Assembly: GCA_023150295.1 (NCBI GenBank) | Contig: JAKLLE010000009.1 | Span: 1-64,000 of the forward strand | Direction: 5' to 3' | Length of the DNA stretch: 64,000 bases | Source of the DNA: Giesbergeria sp. | GTDB lineage: Bacteria > Pseudomonadota > Gammaproteobacteria > Burkholderiales > Burkholderiaceae_C | Notes under the pieces: generated by a model | Seen by the model: only the letters and a program-made list of their open reading frames with translations | Database searches by the model: none | What the model was told of the DNA's origin: nothing | In this document: positions 47,883-56,366 of the stretch, one piece after another | Layout of the letters: the number at the start of each line of letters is the position of its first letter | Numbering within the stretch: position 1 is the stretch's first letter | Position numbers and translations under genes: made by a program

Positions 47883-48704
47883 TCACGACAGCCAACGCTT
47901 GCGGCGTTTGTAGTGCTTGATGTCCTTGAAGCTTTTCGCTTCGCCGCCGCCGCCCATGCCGAGGTAGAACTCGCGCACGTCGGGGTCGTTGGCCAGGCGT
48001 TCGGCCGTTCCGTCGATGACGATCTTGCCGTTCTCCATGATGTAGCCGCTGTGTGCCACGGCCAGGGCCACGGTGGCGTTTTGTTCCACCAGCAGCATGG
48101 AGGTGCCGCGTTCGGCGTTGATGCGCGCGATGATGGTGAAGATGTCTTCGGTGAGCTTGGGGCTCAGGCCCAGCGAGGGCTCGTCGAGCAGGATGAGCTG
48201 GGGCTGGGCGATGAGCGCGCGGCCGATGGCCAGCATCTGCTGTTCGCCGCCCGAGAGGTAGCCTGCCAGGCCCCTGCGGCGCTCGTGCAGGCGGGGGAAA
48301 TACTGGTAGACGAGGTCGAAGTCGGGTTTGGCCGCGCCCTCGCGGCCCGTGAGGGCGTAGGTGGCGGCGACCAGGTTTTCCTCGACCGTGAGGTCTTCAA
48401 AAACCCGGCGCCCTTCCATCACATGCGAGAGTCCGCTGCGCACCAGCTGCTGCGGCGCCAGCGCGGCCGTGCTCTGGCCGTTGAAGAGGATGCTGCCGCT
48501 TTCGAGTTCACCGTCCTCCAGCGCGAGCAGGCCCGATACCGCCTTGAGCGTGGTGGACTTGCCCGCGCCGTTGCTGCCCAGCAGCGCCACGATCTGGCCG
48601 CGTGGCACGGCCAGCGACAGGCCGCGCAGGGCCTGCACGACCTTGTTGTAGATGACCTCGATGTTGTTGACTTCGAGGACGTGGTCCGTGGCTTTCTCGG
48701 TCAT
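47883..48704 (-). CDS. livF: branched-chain-type ABC transporter ATPase LivF
   Basis: This 273-residue ATPase has Walker A LLGSNGAGKST, signature LSGGEQQMLAIGRA and Walker B LILLDEPSLGLSP. The extended C-terminal tail with YKRRKRW is longer than usual for LivF (about 235 residues). It powers uptake with LivG and the LivHM channel. The substrate is likely an organic acid rather than an amino acid, given the CoA-ligase genes downstream. Confidence 0.88.
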   Translation of the reverse strand: MTEKATDHVLEVNNIEVIYNKVVQALRGLSLAVPRGQIVALLGSNGAGKSTTLKAVSGLLALEDGELESGSILFNGQSTAALAPQQLVRSGLSHVMEGRRVFEDLTVEENLVAATYALTGREGAAKPDFDLVYQYFPRLHERRRGLAGYLSGGEQQMLAIGRALIAQPQLILLDEPSLGLSPKLTEDIFTIIARINAERGTSMLLVEQNATVALAVAHSGYIMENGKIVIDGTAERLANDPDVREFYLGMGGGGEAKSFKDIKHYKRRKRWLS

Positions 48705-48756
48705 GTCAGTGGTCAGGGTGCTGTGGACGGGGTGCGAGCGGTGAAACTGGCGCGGT

Positions 48757-48864
48757 TCAGGCCAGGGCCGCCGTGCAAGGGCCGCCCCGCCGCACTGGCG
48801 GCGTCCCCCTTCCCACGCGCAGCGTGAGAGAAGGGGGAAGCGGCGCAGCCGCTCAGGGGGTTGT
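48757..48864. repeat. GC-rich dispersed repeat, copy 3 of 3
   Basis: This is the same block order as copies 1 and 2, in the gap between the substrate-binding protein gene and livF. Confidence 0.8.
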
Positions 48865-50052
48865 TCACAGTTTTATCCAGTCGGAGGCGGCGACCATCTT
48901 CTGGGCCTTCATGTCGGCACGGTAGACGCGGCCGACGGGAATGGAGTTGCCCTTGATGGTGATCGGCACGCCGATCAGACCGCCGGTGTCGAAGTCCTTG
49001 ATGCTGTTGAGCGCGGCCTTGAGGTTGGCGCCCGTCAGTGGCTTGTTCGCGTCCAGGGTGCGTTTGGCCGACTCGAGGAACAGCATGGCGGCGACGAAGC
49101 CCTGGATGTAGGCCGTGCTCTGGTACTCCGGGCGCATGGCGCGGATTTTTTCCAGCATGGGGGCTTTTTCGGTGTCGTAGTAGTAGCGGAAGGGCATCAC
49201 GCCCATGAAGCCGTCACCGTCCGGGCCCATCTTCATGACGGTGGAGCTGTCCATGGTCCAGAAGGTGCCCATCCACTTGCTGGTCATGCCCTGCTGCTTG
49301 CCCTGGGTGATGAACTCGGGGATGGGCGCGAGGATGTAGCCGTGGAAGATGGTGTAGTCGGGTGCGGCGCGGCGCAGCTTGATGACTTCGCCCGAGACGT
49401 CCACGCTGCCCGGGGGCGTCATGATCTTGACGACCACGTTCAGGCCCAGCTTCTTGGCCTCGGCTTCGCTCTCGTCGATGGGGTCGCGGCCGAACTCGGA
49501 GTCGGAATACACGAAGGCCACCTTGGCGCCGGGCTTCTCCTTGGCGATGTGCTTGAGCAGGATGCCGAACATCTCGGTGTAGTCGGGGCCCACCAGGAAC
49601 TGGTTGGGGTATTTCTGCGGGTTGTTCAGCTCGGTGGCGAACGAGGCGCCGGCCATCAGGATGTTGCCGTTGCGGTCCAGCTCGGGGTTGATGGTTTTGG
49701 AGAAGCCCGTGGAGTCGCCGTAGTAGAGGTTGACCTTGTTCTGGCTGGTGATCTTCTTGAACGCAGCCACCGACACATCGACCTTGTAGCCGGTGTCTTC
49801 GGGCACGTACTTGACCTTGCGGCCCTTGATGCCGCCCGCGTCGTTGACGATCTTCACGTAGTCCTGGATGCCGGCGTTGATGCCCACGCCCGCGAAGGCG
49901 AACACGCCCGTCATGGGGATGGAGCCGCCGATGACGATGTCTTCTACGCCCTGCGCGAGCACCGACAGCGGGTGCGTGAGCGCGGTGGCGCCCGCGGCGG
50001 CGGCGCCCAGCATCAGGTTGCGGCGCCGGGTGGAAATGCGTTGCTGGTCCAT
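48865..50052 (-). CDS. ABC transporter substrate-binding protein (LivK type)
   Basis: This 395-residue periplasmic receptor has a Tat-like signal with RRRNLMLGAAAAGATALTHP, then the Peripla_BP_6 fold: IVIGGSIPMTGVFAFAG, NDAGGIKGRKVKYV and VAFVYSDSEFGRD. It captures the substrate for LivHMGF. The ligand cannot be read from the sequence. The gene is second-to-last of the transporter genes, placed before livF. Confidence 0.9.
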   Translation of the reverse strand: MDQQRISTRRRNLMLGAAAAGATALTHPLSVLAQGVEDIVIGGSIPMTGVFAFAGVGINAGIQDYVKIVNDAGGIKGRKVKYVPEDTGYKVDVSVAAFKKITSQNKVNLYYGDSTGFSKTINPELDRNGNILMAGASFATELNNPQKYPNQFLVGPDYTEMFGILLKHIAKEKPGAKVAFVYSDSEFGRDPIDESEAEAKKLGLNVVVKIMTPPGSVDVSGEVIKLRRAAPDYTIFHGYILAPIPEFITQGKQQGMTSKWMGTFWTMDSSTVMKMGPDGDGFMGVMPFRYYYDTEKAPMLEKIRAMRPEYQSTAYIQGFVAAMLFLESAKRTLDANKPLTGANLKAALNSIKDFDTGGLIGVPITIKGNSIPVGRVYRADMKAQKMVAASDWIKL

Positions 50053-50098
50053 GCGAGTCTCCTTGGGTGGTTTGCGGTCGGGAAAACGGGGAGTGGCT

Positions 50099-51136
50099 TC
50101 AGTTGCGGAAGGGCCACAGGTGGAAGAAGCGGCGGATGCGCCGCCACACTTCGGCCAGGCCGTGCGGCTCGAACACCAGAAATCCGATGATCAAGAGGCC
50201 GAAGATGATGGTGCGCACTGGCGAGAGGAACACCGTGTATTCGGTGCTGTTGGGCAGCAAATCGAACACCAGCTTGAGCAGCTCGGGCACCATGGTCATG
50301 AACACCGCGCCCAGGATGCCGCCGAGGATGCTGCCCATGCCGCCGACGATGATGGCCGCGAGGAAGAAGATGGACATGAGCAGCGGAAAGCTCTCGGGCG
50401 TGACCACGCGGAAGAAGTAGGCCCACAGGCCCCCGGCCACGCCGGCATAGAACGACGACAGGCCGAACGACAGCAGCTTGTAGCGCAGCAGCGGAATGCC
50501 CAGCACCTCGGCCGAGATGTCGCGGTCGCGGATGGCGATGAAGGCCCGGCCGATGCGCGTGCGGAACAGGTTGGCCGCGCCCAGCAGCATGAGAATGGTG
50601 ACGGGCACGATCAGCCAGTAGAGGCGGAACGAGGTGTCGAGCGGCAGGCCGAACAGGCTGGCCGGCGGCACGCTCAGGCCGCCCGTGCCGCCGGTGAACT
50701 TCAGGTTGGCGAACAGGAAGTGCGCGATGAACGAGGCCGCTATGGTTGCGATCGCCAGGTACAGGCCCTTGACGCGCAGCGAGGGTACGCCCACGACGAT
50801 GCCGCCGAGCATGGCGACGAAGCCGCCCGCCAGGATGTTGAGCAGGAAGGGCGAGCCCACCTTGGCCTGCAGAATGGCGACGGTGTAGGCCCCCAGTCCC
50901 ATGAAGGCCGCCTGGCCCAGGCTCACCAGCCCGGTGTAGCCCGTGAGGATGTTGAGCCCCGTGGCGCTGGCCACGTTGATGCTGACCAGGCAGGCCAGAT
51001 AGAGCCAGTATTCGCTGGCGACAAAGGGGAACAGCACCAGCAACGCGGCGGCCACGGCCAGCCAGACCTTCTGCGTGCGCGAGTCGAACAGCGCCGCGTC
51101 GGCGACGTAGGTTTCCTTGAGGGTTCCGATGCGCAT
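50099..51136 (-). CDS. livM: branched-chain-type ABC permease LivM
   Basis: This 345-residue membrane protein has the LivM signatures NILTGYTGLVSLGQAAFMGLG and RVKGLYLAIATIAASFI. It forms the channel with LivH. The start codon overlaps the livH stop (ATGA). Confidence 0.92.
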   Translation of the reverse strand: MRIGTLKETYVADAALFDSRTQKVWLAVAAALLVLFPFVASEYWLYLACLVSINVASATGLNILTGYTGLVSLGQAAFMGLGAYTVAILQAKVGSPFLLNILAGGFVAMLGGIVVGVPSLRVKGLYLAIATIAASFIAHFLFANLKFTGGTGGLSVPPASLFGLPLDTSFRLYWLIVPVTILMLLGAANLFRTRIGRAFIAIRDRDISAEVLGIPLLRYKLLSFGLSSFYAGVAGGLWAYFFRVVTPESFPLLMSIFFLAAIIVGGMGSILGGILGAVFMTMVPELLKLVFDLLPNSTEYTVFLSPVRTIIFGLLIIGFLVFEPHGLAEVWRRIRRFFHLWPFRN

Positions 51137-52026
51137 CAGAGTCTCTCTATCTCGTGGGTGCCGAACAGGCCGTAGGGGCGCAGCATGAGGATGCCGACCA
51201 GCACGATGAAGGTGGCCAGCAGCTTGTATTCACCGCCCAGGTAGGCGCCGGCCAAGGCCTCGACCAGGCCGATGCACAGGCCGCCGATGAGCGCGCCGAG
51301 CACGCTGTCCAGGCCGCCGACGATCACCACGACCAGCACGGACAGACCGAACACGCCCATGCTCGACGAGATGCCGCCGATCGATCCGACGATGATCCCG
51401 GAGATGGCCGCCAGCATGGCGGACGCCACCCAGGCCAGCGAGAACACGCGTGGCACGTTGATGCCCACCGAGTAGGCGGCGGCCTGGTCGCTGGCGGTGG
51501 CGCGCAGCGCCACGCCGCCGCGCCAGAAGCGGAACACCAGCAGCACGGCGGCGATGAACACCACCGCGATCACGGCGCCCCAGAACACCTTGGGCGCGAG
51601 GAAGGCATCGCCCACCATGATGGGTTGCGTGGGCATGAAGTCGGGCAGGCGGCGCTGGTCGGCGCTCCAGATCATCTCGACCAGGCCCACCAGCACCGAG
51701 GCCAGGCCCACGGTGACCATGAACACCGAGATGGGTGGCTCGCCCAGCAGCGGGCGGATCATGGTGCGCTCGATCACCGCGCCCAGCAGGCCGGTGCCGA
51801 GCACGGCGGCCGGAATGGCCAGCCACAGTGGCAGCGCCATCATGGAGGCAAAGGTGAAGAACAGGTAGGCGCCGACCATGAGCAGCTCGCCGATGGCGAT
51901 GTTGACCACGCGCGTGGCCTTGTAGACCATCACGAAGGCCAGCGCCGCCAGGGCGTAGAGGCCGCCGCTGGCGATGCCGGTGAGGCTGATTTCAAACAGA
52001 TAGGCCCAGTCGAAGTTCAGCATCAT
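51136..52026 (-). CDS. livH: branched-chain-type ABC permease LivH
   Basis: This 296-residue membrane protein is the second channel subunit: GIASGGLYALAALAFVMVYK at the N-terminus and VIVGGLDSVLGALIGGL near the end. ATG 52026 overlaps the livG stop (ATGATG). A longer upstream frame lies entirely within livG and is rejected. Confidence 0.92.
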   Translation of the reverse strand: MMLNFDWAYLFEISLTGIASGGLYALAALAFVMVYKATRVVNIAIGELLMVGAYLFFTFASMMALPLWLAIPAAVLGTGLLGAVIERTMIRPLLGEPPISVFMVTVGLASVLVGLVEMIWSADQRRLPDFMPTQPIMVGDAFLAPKVFWGAVIAVVFIAAVLLVFRFWRGGVALRATASDQAAAYSVGINVPRVFSLAWVASAMLAAISGIIVGSIGGISSSMGVFGLSVLVVVIVGGLDSVLGALIGGLCIGLVEALAGAYLGGEYKLLATFIVLVGILMLRPYGLFGTHEIERL

Positions 52027-52883
52027 GCGGCTCCCTGTGCGCTGGTGGCGCCCGCCTGCAGCTTGCGGCGCAGGTCGCCCACGTCGCCCGAGCCGAGGTA
52101 GGCGCGGTTGACTTCGGGGTCGGCCTGTACCACGGCAGGCGTGCCCTGCGCGATGACCTGGCCGAAGTTGAGCACCACCACATGGTCGGACAGGTCCATC
52201 ACCATGCCCATGTCGTGCTCCACCATCAGCACCGTCACGCCCCATTCGGCGCGCACGTCGAGGATGAAGCGCGCCATGTCTTCGGTCTCTTCGCGGTTCA
52301 TACCTGCCACGGGCTCGTCGAGCATCAGGATCTCGGGCTGCATGGCCAGGGCGCGCGCCATTTCCACGCGCTTTTGCAGGCCGTAGGACAGGGCCGAGAC
52401 GGGCGCGTGGCGGATGTGGTCGATTTCGAGGAAGTCTATGATGCGCTCCTCGATGTCGCGGCGCAGTTCGGCCTCTTCGCGGCGCGCGCGGCCCAGGTAG
52501 AACAGCGCGTCGAACACGTTGGCCTTCAGGTGTGCATGGCGGCCGAGCTTGATGTTGTCGAGCACCGTCATGCCGCGGAACAGCGCGATGTTCTGGAAAC
52601 TCCGCCCCAGGCCCATGCGGGCGCGTTGCGGCGCGGGGATGCGCGTGATGTCCTGGCCCTTGAACCGGATGCTGCCGCCCGTCGGCCGGTAAAAGCCCGA
52701 GATGGTGTTGAACAGCGAGGTCTTGCCCGCGCCGTTGGGTCCGATCACGGCGGTGATGGAACCCGGCTGCACATCAAAGCTGACGCCAGTCAGTGCCTTC
52801 ACGCCGCCGAAGGCCAGCGTTACGCCGTCAACCTGCAGCAGGGGGGCGGCGGCCGGGGGGCCACCAGGGGTTTGTGTCGCCAT
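52023..52883 (-). CDS. livG: branched-chain-type ABC transporter ATPase LivG
   Basis: This 286-residue ATPase has Walker A GPNGAGKTSLFN, a signature ALSYGLQKRVEMARA (LSYG instead of the usual LSGG, common in LivG) and Walker B LMLDEPVAGMN. It is the first gene of the operon, with a promoter and symmetric operators just upstream. Confidence 0.9.
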   Translation of the reverse strand: MATQTPGGPPAAAPLLQVDGVTLAFGGVKALTGVSFDVQPGSITAVIGPNGAGKTSLFNTISGFYRPTGGSIRFKGQDITRIPAPQRARMGLGRSFQNIALFRGMTVLDNIKLGRHAHLKANVFDALFYLGRARREEAELRRDIEERIIDFLEIDHIRHAPVSALSYGLQKRVEMARALAMQPEILMLDEPVAGMNREETEDMARFILDVRAEWGVTVLMVEHDMGMVMDLSDHVVVLNFGQVIAQGTPAVVQADPEVNRAYLGSGDVGDLRRKLQAGATSAQGAA

Positions 52884-52919
52884 CGGCTTGTATGCGGGTT
52901 TGTGCGAACCAAAAGAACA

Positions 52920-52953
52920 TCTACTTTTACGTAGACTGCCTACTCACGAGTAG
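52920..52953. promoter_or_regulatory. paired palindromic operators between livG and tetR
   Basis: TCTAC-TTTTAC-GTAGA (52920-52935) and CTACTC-AC-GAGTAG (52940-52953) lie in the 146-bp divergent gap. They suit the adjacent TetR-family dimer, which would repress the liv operon and perhaps itself until its acyl-CoA or acid ligand appears. Confidence 0.65.
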
Positions 52954-53029
52954 ATTTTGGGTGCCACTCCCTATCCTGGCATTGGTGTTTTCCCGGTAAA
53001 TGACTTTGAACAGGCTCTAATAACGCCCC

Positions 53030-53761
53030 ATGACCAAAACCACCGCCGCTAGAAAGACCCGACCCCCGTCTGTCGCAGCGTCGCCGTGGGCAAGTGCGCC
53101 CGACCGCGAGCAGCAGCGCGAGGCCAAGCGCCAGGCCGTGCTGCAGGCGGCGGCGGAGTTGTTCAACGAGCGGGGCTTCCACGCCACCTCGCTCGACGAC
53201 ATCGCCGCGCGCCTGAACGTGAGCAAGCCCACGCTGTACTACTACGTGAAGAACAAGGACGAGATCCTGTTGCAGTGCGTCAGCCAGGGGCTGGAGATGA
53301 CGCTCGAAGGCATCGAGGCCTCGCGCCAGGCCGGGGGCAACGCGGTGGACCAGTTGCGCGCCTGCATGCAGGTGTATGCCGGCATCGTGACGCAGCCCTT
53401 TGGCATGTGCCTGATCCGCGTCGGCGACGAAGAGGTGCCCGAGCCCAGCCGCACGGAGCTGCGCCGCATGAAGTCCGAGATCGACCACGCCTTCCGGCGC
53501 CTGGTGGCCCAGGGGGTGGAGGAAGGCTCGCTCGCGCCCTGCGACCCGAAGATGAGCGCTTTCGTGATCGCCGGAGCCCTCAGCTGGATCGGCCGCTGGT
53601 ACCAGCCGGGCGGCGACTACACGCCCGAGCAGATCGCACAGCAGTGCATCGCGACGCTGTGCGATGGGGTGCTGCGGCGGGTGGAGGCGCCGGCGAGTGT
53701 GGCGCCGAAAGCGCCACGCAGATCGCGACGCTCATCCAACGCGATGGCGCCTGAGAGCTGA
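53030..53761 (+). CDS. TetR-family transcriptional regulator
   Basis: This 243-residue regulator has its helix-turn-helix at about residues 50-75 (ATSLDDIAARLNVSKPTLYY) and a C-terminal ligand domain. It is divergent from the liv/acyl-CoA operon, and the two palindromes in the gap mark it as the likely repressor of that operon. Confidence 0.88.
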   Translation: MTKTTAARKTRPPSVAASPWASAPDREQQREAKRQAVLQAAAELFNERGFHATSLDDIAARLNVSKPTLYYYVKNKDEILLQCVSQGLEMTLEGIEASRQAGGNAVDQLRACMQVYAGIVTQPFGMCLIRVGDEEVPEPSRTELRRMKSEIDHAFRRLVAQGVEEGSLAPCDPKMSAFVIAGALSWIGRWYQPGGDYTPEQIAQQCIATLCDGVLRRVEAPASVAPKAPRRSRRSSNAMAPES

Positions 53762-53771
53762 GGCGGCGTTG

Positions 53772-55049
53772 TCAGGATGCGCCAGAGCCGGGCGATGGCG
53801 CGGTCATTGATAGGGCATTGCGGCAATGCCGTTCAAAAATCTGCCCCATGGCGTCCAACAGCGCCCGTTCGGGTGCGGTGGGCTGGATCTGTTGATCAAT
53901 CTGGGCGCGTACCTTGGCCCACACGGCTGGCAATGCCGTGGCCAGGGTGCGTAATGCCTTGAGCGTTTCGGGCAGGCGGAATCCGCAGTCGGTGCACAGG
54001 GCTTCCCATGAATGGTGGCCCACGGCGTCGAAGCTGTCTTCGTCTCCGATGAAAAGCGCCAGCCCGGTGTCGCCATAGGCGCGCACGCTCAGCAGGTCGT
54101 AGAACGGCGCCAGGCGGTAGCCCTGGTCGTCTATCAAGACCGACAGGTTCTTGGCATGGGCATCGGCGTTGCCAATCAGGTAGTTGAACATCACCCAGCG
54201 CTGGAGTTGCAGCATGTCGCCGCCCGGAATGTGCAGTCTGCGCAGTGCATGCACCAGCTTGGCGATGCTGACGAGACCGCCCATGCGTTCGTACTTCCAG
54301 CCCGCGCCGTGGCCCAGCAACTGGCAGCCATCAATTTGGTGCAGGCCCACGATGTTGCCTGCCACCACCCTGCGGTCGTAGCGTTCCACCATATAGACCG
54401 CGTCGGGCACCCGCAGCAGCCACGTTGCGGGCACGGGAAGCTTTAGTGCCCGCGCCAGTTGCATGCAGGCAAATTCGTTGATGGCGCTGGGTGTGTAGCG
54501 TGTCTGGCGCGTGTCGGGCTTGAGGATGTGTGTGGTGGGCGATTGCCCCACACTCTCGAACAGTTGCAGCGTTTTGCTGTCCAGGCGCAGGCCCATCTTG
54601 TCTTGTGCGCCCGCCAGAGACATGGTGGTGCTTGTGTTGGACACCAGCAGTGGTGTTTGTGCACGGGTTGCCAGACGCTGGCTCAGCGCCTCGTAGGGCA
54701 ATGGGGTGTATTGCTGCAGGAGCTGGGGTCGCGCATCGGGTGGCAGGAGAGACAGCACACCAGGCAGCTCTGCCCCCAGCTTGCCGAGCACCTCGAAGTA
54801 CGACGCACCGCGCAACTGCAGCGCGGCCATGATGTCGTCCAGTGCCTCGCCCTCGGGCAGCAGGTTTTCAAAGAAGTGTCGTACCAGCGCGCCGGTGTAG
54901 CGAGCCGGTGCCAGCGCAAACTGCGGCGCCAAGACAAAGCCGCCTGGCTGTTGGAGCCATTCGGTGTCGTACTCGAAGAAATAGTCTCCTGCCGAATGGC
55001 CAAACCATCCCATGGGCCGTGCATTGGCCCATACGCGCAATCGGATCAT
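53772..55049 (-). CDS. hipA: HipA-family serine/threonine kinase toxin
   Basis: This 425-residue protein has an N-terminal Couple_hipA domain (MIRLRVWANARPMGWFG) and the HipA-C kinase: the nucleotide-binding SLAGAQDKMGL region, ILKPDT, the catalytic NADAHAKNLSVL and the metal-binding APFYDLLSV. HipA kinases phosphorylate glutamyl- or other aminoacyl-tRNA synthetases and cause growth arrest. ATG 55049 overlaps the hipB stop, so antitoxin is made first. A longer upstream frame runs inside hipB and is rejected. Confidence 0.9.
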   Translation of the reverse strand: MIRLRVWANARPMGWFGHSAGDYFFEYDTEWLQQPGGFVLAPQFALAPARYTGALVRHFFENLLPEGEALDDIMAALQLRGASYFEVLGKLGAELPGVLSLLPPDARPQLLQQYTPLPYEALSQRLATRAQTPLLVSNTSTTMSLAGAQDKMGLRLDSKTLQLFESVGQSPTTHILKPDTRQTRYTPSAINEFACMQLARALKLPVPATWLLRVPDAVYMVERYDRRVVAGNIVGLHQIDGCQLLGHGAGWKYERMGGLVSIAKLVHALRRLHIPGGDMLQLQRWVMFNYLIGNADAHAKNLSVLIDDQGYRLAPFYDLLSVRAYGDTGLALFIGDEDSFDAVGHHSWEALCTDCGFRLPETLKALRTLATALPAVWAKVRAQIDQQIQPTAPERALLDAMGQIFERHCRNALSMTAPSPGSGAS

Positions 55050-55351
55050 GGGGCAGGTTCCTTCGGCGGTGGGCCCAGAACCAAAGTGGGAATGTCGATT
55101 TTCCCTGTCTTCACGCTCTCTGCTGGTACCGTCGTAGGCCAGCGGTTCACTTCCAACGACAGCCCCAGGCCTTGTACCAGCAGCAGCAGCTTGCCCAGCG
55201 AACAGCGCTCGGGGGCGCTTTCGGCGTCGCGGATAAACGAAGGGCTGACGTTGCACACGGCGGCGGCCTGTGAGCGGGACAGGCCCTGTCGCTTGCGTTC
55301 GGCCTGCAGGCGCTCGGCCAAGGTAGGCAGGGTGTCGGGTGTGATATGCAC
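55046..55351 (-). CDS. hipB: HipB-family antitoxin
   Basis: This 101-residue protein has a Cro/C1-type helix-turn-helix (LSRSQAAAVCNVSPSFIRDAE, about residues 24-43) and a flexible C-terminal tail that ends PPPKEPAP. It starts at GTG 55351 with an AAAGG site. It should bind the operators just upstream and neutralise HipA. Confidence 0.87.
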   Translation of the reverse strand: MHITPDTLPTLAERLQAERKRQGLSRSQAAAVCNVSPSFIRDAESAPERCSLGKLLLLVQGLGLSLEVNRWPTTVPAESVKTGKIDIPTLVLGPPPKEPAP

Positions 55352-55361
55352 GGTTTGACCT

Positions 55362-55425
55362 TTTAAGGGTAATTAAAGCATGGGTTGCTCTATCATGGGT
55401 CAAAATTGTCCCTTAAGGGTCAATT
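55362..55425. promoter_or_regulatory. hipBA operator region
   Basis: A 22-bp near-perfect palindrome centred on CCCTTAAGGG with flanking AATTG and CAATT (55404-55425) lies upstream of hipB. A half-like copy, TTTTAAGGGTAATTAAAG, is at about 55361-55378 next to the start. This spacing fits cooperative autorepression by HipB-HipA. Confidence 0.6.
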
Positions 55426-55536
55426 GGCTAGGTTTCCTCCGCATGCGTGTCGAAAATGTCCCTATGGGAGCAAAACAGAGGCACTACAACAGACGGGCTG
55501 CTGGTGCGCAGCGGATGGTCTTGTCGTATTTTGACC

Positions 55537-55580
55537 CCCAGCGCTTTCTGGATAAGCGCTGGTAGCTATTGATTTGATAG
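55537..55580 (-). repeat. dispersed AT-rich repeat copy
   Basis: On the minus strand CACTATCAAATCAATAGC, TACCAGCGCTTATCC, AGAAAGCGCTGG form a complete copy of the family between hipB and cueR. Its left edge extends to the cueR stop. Confidence 0.65.
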
Positions 55581-56018
55581 TGTTTTGGCGTGCTGGTGGC
55601 TGTCGCCTGCGGCTGCCAGGTCGTCCAGGATGGGGCACTCCGGCCGCTGGTCGCCATGGCAGCACTGCACCAGCGACTGCAGCGTGCGCTGCATGGCCTG
55701 CATGGCGGCGATGCGTTCGGCCAGGTCGTCGATGTGGGCCTGGGCGATGCGCTTGACCTGGCTGCTGGCGCGGGCCTGGTTTTGCCACAGGCCCATCAGT
55801 TCGCGGATTTCTTCCATCGAGAAGCCCAGGCTGCGCGCGCGGCCGATGAAGCGCAGCGCGTGCACGTCGGCCTCGGTGTACTGGCGGTAGCCGCTGTCGG
55901 TGCGGACCACGTGGGGCAGCAGGCCCAGCGATTCGTAGTGGCGCACCATGCGCGCCGACACACCAGCGCGGCGCGCGGCCTCGCCGATAACCACCGGCCA
56001 GCCCTGCCCGGTGGTCAT
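55566..56018 (-). CDS. cueR: copper-responsive MerR regulator CueR
   Basis: This 150-residue MerR-type activator opens at ATG 56018 with the helix-turn-helix IGEAARRAGVSARMVRHYES, a dimerisation helix, and the C-terminal loop CCHGDQRPECPIL, whose two cysteines match the Cu(I) site of CueR. It overlaps copZ by four bases. Operators with 19-bp promoter spacing lie before both copZ-cueR and copA. Confidence 0.88.
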   Translation of the reverse strand: MTTGQGWPVVIGEAARRAGVSARMVRHYESLGLLPHVVRTDSGYRQYTEADVHALRFIGRARSLGFSMEEIRELMGLWQNQARASSQVKRIAQAHIDDLAERIAAMQAMQRTLQSLVQCCHGDQRPECPILDDLAAAGDSHQHAKTLSNQ

Positions 56019-56212
56019 GGCGTGACCGGGTAGCCTTCTTCGGCGATGGCGGCGGCCAGGGCCTCGCGCGGCTGGCCGCTGTCCACGTCCACGCGGTTTT
56101 GTGCGCGGTCGATGCGGACCTGGGCCTGGGGGTCGAGCTGCTGGATGGCGTTGGTGACGGCGCGCTCGCAGTGGCCGCAGGTCATGCCCTGGACTTGGAA
56201 TTGGTATTGCAT
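56015..56212 (-). CDS. copZ: copper chaperone CopZ (HMA domain)
   Basis: This 65-residue heavy-metal-associated domain has the Cu(I)-binding motif GMTCGHCERAV (residues 9-19). It hands copper to CopA. It is first in the copZ-cueR operon, divergent from copA. Confidence 0.88.
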   Translation of the reverse strand: MQYQFQVQGMTCGHCERAVTNAIQQLDPQAQVRIDRAQNRVDVDSGQPREALAAAIAEEGYPVTP

Positions 56213-56245
56213 GTGGTTCTCCGGGTGAAGTGGTTGATGGGGGCA

Positions 56246-56276
56246 ATGGTGAACCTTAACACCGTGGCAAGGTCAA
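56246..56276 (-). promoter_or_regulatory. CueR-type promoter of copZ-cueR
   Basis: On the minus strand TTGACC (56276-56271) and a CACCAT -10 (56251-56246) are 19 bp apart, spanned by the dyad ACCTT/AAGGT. A 19-bp spacer is the hallmark of MerR-family activated promoters. Confidence 0.65.
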
Positions 56277-56328
56277 CCCCGCGCTGCCCGATGGCCTTGC
56301 TGCGGTTATGGTGGATGCCGATTTGCGC

Positions 56329-56359
56329 TTGACCTTGCCATGATGTCAAGGATTACGGT
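56329..56359 (+). promoter_or_regulatory. CueR-type promoter of copA
   Basis: TTGACC (56329-56334) and TACGGT (56354-56359) are 19 bp apart with the dyad CCTTG-CCATGATGT-CAAGG between. Transcription would start at about 56366, at the copA ATG itself, so the copA mRNA may be leaderless. Confidence 0.7.
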
Positions 56360-56366
56360 AGAGCCC

